This document shows positions 57,881 to 64,000 of a DNA stretch of 64,000 nucleotides, one piece after another. Positions within the stretch are counted from its first letter, which is position 1. Every line of letters starts with the position of its first letter. This DNA is from Pseudomonadota bacterium (lineage in GTDB: Bacteria > Pseudomonadota > Gammaproteobacteria > Burkholderiales > Burkholderiaceae_C): contig JAKOZT010000134.1 in NCBI GenBank assembly GCA_029779845.1, positions 40,448-104,447 of the forward strand, in the 5' to 3' direction. The position numbers were made by a program, and so were the translations under genes. The notes beneath the pieces were generated by a model, which made no database searches, had not been told where the DNA came from, and was given only the letters and a program-made list of their open reading frames with translations.

Positions 57881-58852
57881 TCAAGCGCCCGTCAGCACCC
57901 GCGCGAACAGCGCGCTGTCGACGTTGCCGCCGCTGAGCGCGAGGCCGACGCGCCGGCCCGCCCAGCGCTCGCGCTGCTGCAGCAGCGCGGCGAGCGCGGC
58001 GGCTCCCGCGCCTTCGGCGACGTTGTGGGTGTCGGCGAACAGCGCGCGCATCGCGTGAGCGACTTCGTCGTCGGTGACGCTCACGATCTCATCGACCTCG
58101 CGGCGGATGATCGCCAGCGCCTGCGGCTCCGGCACGCGGCAGGCCATGCCGTCGGCGAGCTGCGTGCTGACCGGCGCCTCGATGGCGCGGCCGGCCTCGA
58201 ACGACAGGCGGTAGGCCGGCGCGTGCGCCGACACCACGCCGACGATGCGCGTGGCCACGCCGCTGGCGGCGCGCGCCGCGGCGCAGGCGCAGATGCCGGA
58301 GCCCAGGCCGATGGGCACGAACACCGCCTCGGGCGCCTTGCCGGGCGCGAAGTGGCCGAAGAACTCCATCCAGTACGTCGCGACGCCGCGCACCAGATCG
58401 ATGTCGAACGACGGCACCATCAGCGCGCCGCGCTCGGCGGCCAGCGTCGCGGCATGCTCGCGCGCGGCCTGGAAATCCTCGCCGTGTTCGATCAGCTCGG
58501 CGCCGAGCGCGTGCATCGCGGCGTTCTTCTCCCGCGAGTTGCCGTGCGGCACGACGATGATCGAGCGCAGGCCGTGGCGCGCCGCGGCGTAGGCGATCGA
58601 CTGGCCGTGGTTGCCGCGCGTCGCGCTGATCACGGCGCGCACGTTCGGCTCGCGGCGCGTCAGCGCATCCATGTAGACCAGCCCGCCGCGCAGCTTGAAG
58701 GCGCCCACCGGCGTGTGGTTCTCGTGCTTGACCCACACCTGCGCGCCGCAGCGCGCATCGAGCAGCGGCCAGCGCTGCTGCGGCGTCGGCGGCATGGCCT
58801 GGCGAACGATTTCGAGCGCGCCGAGCAGCGAGTCGCGGTTTGGCAGGGTCAT
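57881..58852 (-). CDS. Threonine/serine dehydratase family enzyme (PLP fold type II)
   Basis: The ATG at 58852 (MTLPNRDSLLGALEIVRQAM) gives 323 residues. The PLP lysine is in VKHENHTPVGAFKLRGGLVY, phosphate grips are SATRGNHGQSIAYAAA and IGLGSGICACAAA, and ALSGGNVDSALFARVL closes the barrel. The family deaminates threonine, serine or related hydroxy amino acids; the HTPVGAFKLRGG motif is nearer hydroxy-aspartate and threonine dehydratases than to biosynthetic IlvA, and there is no regulatory domain. The start overlaps the VOC gene stop as ATGA. Confidence 0.9.
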   Translation of the reverse strand: MTLPNRDSLLGALEIVRQAMPPTPQQRWPLLDARCGAQVWVKHENHTPVGAFKLRGGLVYMDALTRREPNVRAVISATRGNHGQSIAYAAARHGLRSIIVVPHGNSREKNAAMHALGAELIEHGEDFQAAREHAATLAAERGALMVPSFDIDLVRGVATYWMEFFGHFAPGKAPEAVFVPIGLGSGICACAAARAASGVATRIVGVVSAHAPAYRLSFEAGRAIEAPVSTQLADGMACRVPEPQALAIIRREVDEIVSVTDDEVAHAMRALFADTHNVAEGAGAAALAALLQQRERWAGRRVGLALSGGNVDSALFARVLTGA

Positions 58853-59445
58853 GCGATGAATCCTTCGAGGCGGATGCGGCCGTTGGGGGAATCGATCTGC
58901 GCGACGCAGGCCTTCGCGTCGAACGCGGCCAGCCGCAGCGGGCTGGCCGGCAGCTGATCGGCCGGGTGCACATCGCCCCATTCGATCAGCGTCGGCAGCG
59001 CGCCGCCGCCCGGGCGGCGGCCGTCCGCGCGCACCGCGATGCGCCAGCGCAGCAGGCCCTGCGGCGTGGCGCGTTCGGCGGCGAGGATCTCGCCACGGTC
59101 GACGCCGGCCGCAGCCGACGCCGCGCATTCGGCCGCGAGGTCGTCGCAGCGCGCCACCCAGTGGATCAGGCGCGGTTGTTCGGCGAGCGCCGCTTGCAGC
59201 ACGGGGTCGTCCAGTTCGAACCAGCGCCGGCGCGAAGGCGCAGGCGCCTCGGGGTCGATCGCGATGACCTCGAGGTAGCAACGCGGAAAGGCTTGCGACG
59301 ACAGCGACAGCAGCCGGTTGTGCGTGCCCATCAGCGCATGCTTGCCGCCGGGGCCGGGCGCGACGCCGAAGGTGGCTTCGCACCAGGCCGCGCCTTGGTC
59401 CAGCGTGGCCGCGCCGATCACGAGGTGGTCGATCTGCCGGCTCAC
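58849..59445 (-). CDS. VOC/glyoxalase-like domain protein
   Basis: The GTG at 59445 (VSRQIDHLVIGAATLDQGAA) overlaps the PhzF-family stop as GTGA and gives 198 residues; the longer track start lacks family similarity. Glyoxalase-like features are HLVIGAATLDQGAAWCEATF, GTHNRLLSLSSQAFPRCYLE and the second half IHWVARCDDLAAECAASAAA. It matches the glyoxalase-like domain family seen beside PhzF genes; the reaction is unknown. It is tied by overlaps to the genes on both sides, so all three are made together. Confidence 0.85.
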   Translation of the reverse strand: MSRQIDHLVIGAATLDQGAAWCEATFGVAPGPGGKHALMGTHNRLLSLSSQAFPRCYLEVIAIDPEAPAPSRRRWFELDDPVLQAALAEQPRLIHWVARCDDLAAECAASAAAGVDRGEILAAERATPQGLLRWRIAVRADGRRPGGGALPTLIEWGDVHPADQLPASPLRLAAFDAKACVAQIDSPNGRIRLEGFIA

Positions 59446-60278
59446 AGCGAGACGCGCCCGTCGATCAGCACCACGCTGTCGCCGCCGATCCAGACCTCGC
59501 CGTCGCGCTGTTCGACATGCACGCGCCCGGCGCGGCCCATCGCCGTGCCCTGGGAGGCGACGTAACGCGGCGGCAGCATGCCCGCCCCGATCAGCCACTG
59601 CGCCAGCCCGGCGTTCAGGCTGCCGGTGACCGGATCCTCCTGCACGCCCAGCGTCGGCACGAAGGCGCGCACCTCGATGTCCGCCGCGCCGCCCGGCCAG
59701 GGCGCGGCGACGCCCAGTTCCAGCGCGTCCATCGCGGCGAAGTCGGGTTGCAGCGCCAGCAGCTCGTTGCGCGAGCCGAGCATCACCGCGATGAAGTTCG
59801 GCCCGTTGGCGACCCAGTTCGACGCGCGGATCGCGTCGCGCGGGATCTTCAGGCAGCGCGCGATCTGCGCCAGCGTCGCTTCATCGACCGCGCCGCTGCG
59901 CCGCAAGGGCGGCGCGGCGAACGCCAGGCGCGTGCCGTCGCGGCGCACGCGCACCAGGCCGACGCCGCATTCCTGCACCACTTCGTCGTCGCGCCAAGCG
60001 CGCCCGCCGGCGGCAAGCCAGGCGTGGCAGCTGCCCAGCGTCGGGTGGCCGGCGAAGGGCAGTTCGCGGTCCGGCGTGAAGATACGCACGCGGTAGTCGG
60101 CGCCGGCTTGCGTGGGCGGCAGCAGGAAGGTGGTTTCGCTGAGGTTGGTCCAGCGCGCGAAGGCGGCCATCTGCGCATCGCTCAGGCCCTGCGCGTCGTG
60201 CACCACGGCGAGCGGGTTGCCCTTCAGCGGCTGGTCGCTGAAGACGTCGAGCTGGGTGAACTTCCTCGCCGTGCTCAT
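59442..60278 (-). CDS. PhzF family isomerase-like protein
   Basis: The ATG at 60278 (MSTARKFTQLDVFSDQPLKG) gives 278 residues. PhzF hallmarks are NPLAVVHDAQGLSDAQMAAF, RWTNLSETTFLLPP (catalytic glutamate), RIFTPDRELPFAGHPTLGSC and the second half VPTLGVQEDPVTGSLNAGLA. Members isomerise or epimerise small acids; most outside phenazine clusters have unknown substrates. No phenazine gene is present here. It overlaps the aminotransferase gene as ATGA and the VOC gene as GTGA. Confidence 0.92.
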   Translation of the reverse strand: MSTARKFTQLDVFSDQPLKGNPLAVVHDAQGLSDAQMAAFARWTNLSETTFLLPPTQAGADYRVRIFTPDRELPFAGHPTLGSCHAWLAAGGRAWRDDEVVQECGVGLVRVRRDGTRLAFAAPPLRRSGAVDEATLAQIARCLKIPRDAIRASNWVANGPNFIAVMLGSRNELLALQPDFAAMDALELGVAAPWPGGAADIEVRAFVPTLGVQEDPVTGSLNAGLAQWLIGAGMLPPRYVASQGTAMGRAGRVHVEQRDGEVWIGGDSVVLIDGRVSL

Positions 60279-61441
60279 GCGTGCTCCTTCAAGGTCTTCG
60301 CCAGCAGCGCGACGCCGCGTGCGATGTCGTCCGGCGGCACGGTGACGAAGCTCAGCCGCAGCGTGTTGGCCTTGGCATGGTCGGCGAAGAAGGCCGCGCC
60401 GGGCACGTAGGCCATGCCGTTGTCCACCGCCTTGGGCAGCAGCGCGGTGGCGTCCATGCCCTCGGGCAGTTCGACCCAGAAGAACATGCCGCCGGCCGGC
60501 ACCTGCCAGCGGCAGCCGGCCGGCAGGTGATGTTCGAGCGCCGTGCGCATCGCATCGCGCTGCGCCTTGTAGCGCGCGCGCACCGTCGGCACGTGGTCGC
60601 GCAGGAAGCCGTCGCGGATCACCTCGTGCACCACGCGCTGGTTGAAGCCGGGCGTGTGCAGGTCGGCGGCCTGCTTGGCCTGCAAGAGCTTGGAGAAGAT
60701 CGCCTCCGGTGCGACCACGTAGCCGAGGCGCAGCCCCGGCGCCAGCACCTTGGAGAACGAGCCGAGGTAGATGCTGTTGCCCGGCGCGCGCGCCGACAGC
60801 GGCGGCGGCGGCGCGGCGTCGAACCACAGCTCGCCGTAGGGGTTGTCCTCGACGACCGGCAGGCCCATCGCCAGTGCCTTGTCGGCCAGCACGAGGCGCC
60901 GCGCCGCGCTCATGCAGCGTCCGCTCGGGTTCTGGAAATTCGGCAGCAGGTAGACGAAGCGCGCGCCGCGCGCGGCGTCCAGCGCCTCGGGCAGCGGGCC
61001 GTCGTCGTCGCCCTCGACCGAGATCACCTCCGGCTCGTAGGGCGCGAAGGCCTGCAAGGCGCCCAGGTAGGTGGGCCGCTCGACCGCCACGCCGCTGCCG
61101 GCGTCGATCAGCACCTTGCCGACCAGGTCCAGCCCCTGCTGCGAGCCGGTGGTGATCAGCACCTGCGAGGCGTCGCAGGCCAGCCCCTGCGCGCCCATCT
61201 CGGCGGCCACCCACTCGCGCAGCGGGCCGAAGCCCTCGCTGGCGGCGTATTGCAGCGCCTCGCGCGGCGTGTCGCGCAGCACGCGCTCGCAGGCGGCGCG
61301 CATCGCCTCGACCGGGAAGCTCTCCGGCGCCGGCAGGCCGCCGGCCAGCGAGACGATGCCGGGCTTCTCGGTGACCTTGAGGATCTCGCGGATCACCGAG
61401 GGGTTCATGCGTTCGGCGCGGCGGGCGAGGACGAAGCTCAT
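60275..61441 (-). CDS. PLP-dependent aminotransferase (2-aminoadipate/LysN-like)
   Basis: The 388-residue protein starts MSFVLARRAERMNPSVIREI at the ATG at 61441. Fold type I motifs: VSLAGGLPAPESFPVEAMRA, LITTGSQQGLDLVGKVLIDA, VYLLPNFQNPSGRCMSAARR and SIYLGSFSKVLAPGLRLGYV with the PLP lysine. The family includes 2-aminoadipate and kynurenine aminotransferases that act on branched or aromatic amino acids. It heads a run of eight minus-strand genes and is divergent from a MocR regulator that probably controls it. Confidence 0.92.
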   Translation of the reverse strand: MSFVLARRAERMNPSVIREILKVTEKPGIVSLAGGLPAPESFPVEAMRAACERVLRDTPREALQYAASEGFGPLREWVAAEMGAQGLACDASQVLITTGSQQGLDLVGKVLIDAGSGVAVERPTYLGALQAFAPYEPEVISVEGDDDGPLPEALDAARGARFVYLLPNFQNPSGRCMSAARRLVLADKALAMGLPVVEDNPYGELWFDAAPPPPLSARAPGNSIYLGSFSKVLAPGLRLGYVVAPEAIFSKLLQAKQAADLHTPGFNQRVVHEVIRDGFLRDHVPTVRARYKAQRDAMRTALEHHLPAGCRWQVPAGGMFFWVELPEGMDATALLPKAVDNGMAYVPGAAFFADHAKANTLRLSFVTVPPDDIARGVALLAKTLKEHA

Positions 61442-61502
61442 GCGGGGGTTCTCCGAGGAACGGGGCGATGCCCGCAGTCTAGGCACACCACCAGCACAGT
61501 GG

Positions 61503-61539
61503 CAGTACACTTTGCCGGATCTGATCTCGCACTGTACTG
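61503..61539. promoter_or_regulatory. Candidate MocR operator between the aminotransferase and its regulator
   Basis: CAGTACA (61503-61509) and TGTACTG (61533-61539) form a perfect 7-base inverted repeat with 23 bases between, directly before the regulator ATG. CACAGTGGCAGT and GCACTGTACTG carry related half-sites. MocR proteins usually bind spaced repeats in the shared promoter region. The 98-base gap holds no gene; TACACT (61506) may be the -10 box of the regulator. Confidence 0.5.
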
Positions 61540-62997
61540 ATGAGCCGGCCAGCACACGCCCTGCCCGCCGCGCCGCTTTCGCGCGGCGCCGACAGCACGC
61601 TCACCGAGCAGCTCGCGGCGCGTTTCGCCGAGCGCATCCGCGCCCGGCTGCTGGCGCCCGGCGCGAGGCTGCCCTCGGTGCGCGAGTGCGCACGCCGCCA
61701 CGCGGTGAGCCCGACCACGGTGGTTTCCGCCTACGACCAGCTGCTCGCCCAAGGGCTGGTGGAAGCGCGCGCGCAGCGCGGCTTCTTCGTGCGCGCGCCG
61801 CTGGGCGAAGCGGCCGCCGGTCCGGCCCGCAGCGCCGCGGCCGCACCGCGCGCGCCGGTGCCGATCAGCGCCACCACGCTGATCCGCGGCATGTTCCAGC
61901 CGCCCGGCGCGCAGCCGATGCCGGGCCTGGGCACGCTGCCGGTGGAGTGGCTCGACGCCCCGCTGCTGGCCGCCGCGATGCGCAAGGCCGGCGCCCAGCT
62001 CGGCCGCGGCGCCCTGCAGTACGGCGAGCCGGCCGGCGAGGCGCGCCTGCGCCGCGCGCTGGCGGCGCGGCTGGCCGAACACGGCATCAATGCCGGCAGC
62101 GAGCAGATCGTCACCACCATGGGCGCGACGCACGCGCTGGACATCGTCACACGCACGCTGCTCAAGCCGGGCGAATCGGTGCTGGTCGACGAGCCGGGCT
62201 GGTCGGTGGAGTACGCGCGGCTGGCGGCGCTGGGCATGCGCGTGCTGCCGGTGCCGCGCGGCCCCGAGGGGCCGGACCTGGCCGCGATGCAGCGCCTGAT
62301 CGAGGCCCAGCCGGAGGCGGCGCGGCCGCGCCTGTACGTCACCGTCTCGGTGCTGCACAACCCGACCGGCGCGTCGCTGAGCCTGCAATCGGCGCACAAG
62401 GTCTTGCAGCTGGCGCAGGCGCACGACTTCGCGATCGTCGAGGACGACACCTACGCGCACATCGCGCCGGCGCACCTGCCGCGCCTGGCGGCGCTGGACG
62501 CGCTGGAGCGCACCGTCTACGTCGGCGGCTTCTCGAAGATCCTCACGCCGAGCTGGCGCGTCGGCTACATCGCCGCGCCGGCGCGCTGGGTCGATCGCCT
62601 GATCGACACCAAGCTGCTGGGCACGCTGACCACGCCGTCCATGACGGAGTTGGCGCTGGCTCACTGCCTGGAGCAAGGCCTGCTGCGCCGCCACGCCGAG
62701 CGCGTGCAGCGGCTGCTGGCGGCGGCGCGGGAGCGCTCGGTGGCGCTGGCGCGCGCCCACGGCTGCCGCTTCGCCGCCGAGCCGCGCGGGCTGTTCGGCT
62801 GGGTCGACACCGGCGTGGACACCGAGCGCCTCGCCCAGGCGATGCACGACGACGGCTGGCTGATCGCGCCCGGCGCGCTGTTCCACGCCACGCACCGGCC
62901 GACCACCCTGATGCGCATCAACTTCGCGACCACCCAGAACGCCCGCTTCTGGCAGGCCCTGGACGGCGCGCGGAGTGCGCTGCGGCCTCTTTCGTAA
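61540..62997 (+). CDS. MocR-family transcriptional regulator (GntR helix-turn-helix fused to aminotransferase fold)
   Basis: The 485-residue protein has an N-terminal GntR winged helix (LTEQLAARFAERIRARLLAP, RLPSVRECARRHAVSPTTVV, LVEARAQRGFFVRAPL), then a full aminotransferase fold with VTTMGATHALDIVTRTLLKP, PTGASLSLQSAHKVLQLAQA and YVGGFSKILTPSWRVGYIAA containing the PLP lysine. MocR proteins use PLP or a PLP-amino acid adduct as signal. The divergent aminotransferase operon is its likely target; the protein may sense the same substrate. The start ATG follows the operator directly. Confidence 0.93.
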   Translation: MSRPAHALPAAPLSRGADSTLTEQLAARFAERIRARLLAPGARLPSVRECARRHAVSPTTVVSAYDQLLAQGLVEARAQRGFFVRAPLGEAAAGPARSAAAAPRAPVPISATTLIRGMFQPPGAQPMPGLGTLPVEWLDAPLLAAAMRKAGAQLGRGALQYGEPAGEARLRRALAARLAEHGINAGSEQIVTTMGATHALDIVTRTLLKPGESVLVDEPGWSVEYARLAALGMRVLPVPRGPEGPDLAAMQRLIEAQPEAARPRLYVTVSVLHNPTGASLSLQSAHKVLQLAQAHDFAIVEDDTYAHIAPAHLPRLAALDALERTVYVGGFSKILTPSWRVGYIAAPARWVDRLIDTKLLGTLTTPSMTELALAHCLEQGLLRRHAERVQRLLAAARERSVALARAHGCRFAAEPRGLFGWVDTGVDTERLAQAMHDDGWLIAPGALFHATHRPTTLMRINFATTQNARFWQALDGARSALRPLS

Positions 62998-63028
62998 CGA
63001 CCGGTAACGAGAGAGAATCGCCGCTGCG

Positions 63029-63769
63029 ATGGACAGCGAACTCTTCCAACCCACGTTGCCGCTCGGCGAGCCCGAGCTGATGCGCGCCAGCGCCTACCAG
63101 CGCTACCTCGACGAGCTGCGCAGCAGCTCGGGCGGCATCAGCACGCGCATCTCGCAGCTGAGCCCCTCGCTGAAGGCCGACCTGCTGCGCTTCGGCGACG
63201 ACGGCGGCGCCTCCGAAGTCGTCGAGGTGATGGCCGCCTGCGTGCGCCACGGCAAGCGCGTGACCATCCACATCCAGAGCGACGAGCGCGTCGTGCCGCT
63301 GACGGTGTTCGCGCAGGAGCGGCTGGTGCACTGCCCGGTGTCGCCGGAGGAGCTGTTGGGCAAACCCATGCTCGACCTGAAGGTGATGCACGTGGAGCCG
63401 GCGCTGCTGCAACCGCCCAGCGAGCCGGGCGCGACGCTGGTCGGCGACGCCGACGCGCACTACCCGCTCGCGCCGCTGCTGTGGGAGCTGGCGATGCGCG
63501 GCCTGCGCCGCGAGCTGCTGCCCGAGATCGCCGGCCCGGCGGTGTACCGCGTGGCGCCGGGGCTGGACACCACCTCGCTGCCGGCCAGCGGCGCGGTGAT
63601 GGCCGCCATCCAGCGCCTGGCGCGCCAGGGCGCCTCGCTGAAGGAACTCGCCGACTGGCCCGGCATGGACCGCGAGCGCGCGACGCGGCTGCTCAATGCG
63701 CTGTACCTGCAAAGCGGGCTGATCGTCAGCCGCTCGCATCCCGACGCGGCGCGGGATGCGTGGTTCTGA
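63029..63769 (+). CDS. Conserved protein of unknown function, possible winged-helix tail
   Basis: The 246-residue soluble protein starts MDSELFQPTLPLGEPELMRA. I do not recognise a named family. The first two thirds include GGISTRISQLSPSLKADLLR and VVEVMAACVRHGKRVTIHIQ, with an acidic, mixed alpha-beta look. The end (MAAIQRLARQGASLKELADW, MDRERATRLLNALYLQSGLI) resembles the small winged-helix seen in some type IV secretion or PilZ-linked regulators; that is a guess. It is 31 bases after the MocR gene on the same strand and follows GAGAAT by 10 bases. Confidence 0.7.
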   Translation: MDSELFQPTLPLGEPELMRASAYQRYLDELRSSSGGISTRISQLSPSLKADLLRFGDDGGASEVVEVMAACVRHGKRVTIHIQSDERVVPLTVFAQERLVHCPVSPEELLGKPMLDLKVMHVEPALLQPPSEPGATLVGDADAHYPLAPLLWELAMRGLRRELLPEIAGPAVYRVAPGLDTTSLPASGAVMAAIQRLARQGASLKELADWPGMDRERATRLLNALYLQSGLIVSRSHPDAARDAWF

Positions 63770-64000
63770 TACCGACCAGCGATCAATCGTTCAGAAAGCC
63801 GGCAGCGTGGTCCAAGCGGCAAAGGGCCGTGCGGGCCGCCCGCGGCGCTTCGATGAGACGGTCGGCCCTGCGGGCCGACTGCCTTGCGCTGCTCGGTCTC
63901 GCGGCCCCGCCGCGGAACTCGCTTCGCGGGCTATCGCCCGCTGCGCTCAATCACCCGCGGCGAGCATGAGGACGAAGCGCGCGGGTACGCGCGCGGGCCA
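63770..64000. other. Hairpin-rich non-coding end of the window
   Basis: No convincing gene is seen in these 231 bases. GTCGGCCC and GGGCCGAC (63861-63879) form an 8-base stem with a 3-base loop, GCGGGC and GCCCGC (63926-63941) a second stem around TATC, and CGCGCG/CGCGCG around GGTA a third near 63980. They may be mobile palindromic elements or the leader of a gene beyond the window. The plus-strand frames here are shadows. Confidence 0.4.

Overview
The window is about 64 kb of very GC-rich, densely packed bacterial DNA. Gene content and protein style point to a betaproteobacterium of the Burkholderiales, probably near Rubrivivax, Leptothrix or Ideonella. The evidence is a complete nap cluster, NrdJ-type ribonucleotide reductase, fused indolepyruvate oxidoreductase, a TRAP transporter and the beta-type atp operon order. 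The genus is an inference from memory of such proteins, not a search. No tRNA, rRNA, CRISPR array, insertion sequence or prophage was seen, and no gene-free stretch exceeds 300 bases.

Layout. 1-6.8 kb: end of an MFS exporter, infA, a small unknown gene, a divergent MarR/siderophore-interacting pair, and nrdJ split by an intein at its catalytic cysteine. 6.9-18.5 kb: a respiratory and nitrogen-oxide block with a zinc-binding chemoreceptor, nnrS with a nitronate monooxygenase, mobB (molybdenum cofactor), and periplasmic nitrate reductase napDAGHBC with napF divergent. Two FNR-type boxes sit in identical register before the monooxygenase-nnrS and napDAGHBC operons. 18.5-21 kb: a Cpx-like two-component system with a Spy-like protein. 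21-27 kb: rpe, divergent apaG with a membrane protein, mltA, a diguanylate cyclase and an Lrp-type regulator. 27.5-32.6 kb: indolepyruvate oxidoreductase and a cardiolipin synthase. 32.6-35 kb: cytochrome b561 followed by three YceI genes. 35-41.5 kb: a TRAP transporter, a LytS/LytR pair and a small lipoprotein. 41.5-44.6 kb: rep helicase and an AEC transporter. 44.6-51.8 kb: the whole atpIBEFHAGDC operon with a TATAAT promoter and an intrinsic terminator. 51.9-54.7 kb: a DsbD-like reductase and its thioredoxin-like partner. 54.7-61.4 kb: eight minus-strand catabolic genes, many overlapping by 4 bases, facing a MocR regulator. 63.0-63.8 kb: an unknown protein, then hairpin-rich non-coding DNA.

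The most unusual points are: an intein inserted exactly at the radical cysteine of NrdJ and ending in Gly-Gln instead of His-Asn; an 85-base repeat, present twice at about 96% identity, that starts on the stop codon of the gene before it and in one copy forms a 30-codon reading frame bridging a response regulator and its kinase; several promoters whose -10 box lies exactly 7 bases from the ATG, which predicts leaderless mRNAs; and a terminator inside the TRAP operon. I saw no clearly new multi-gene defence or biosynthetic system.
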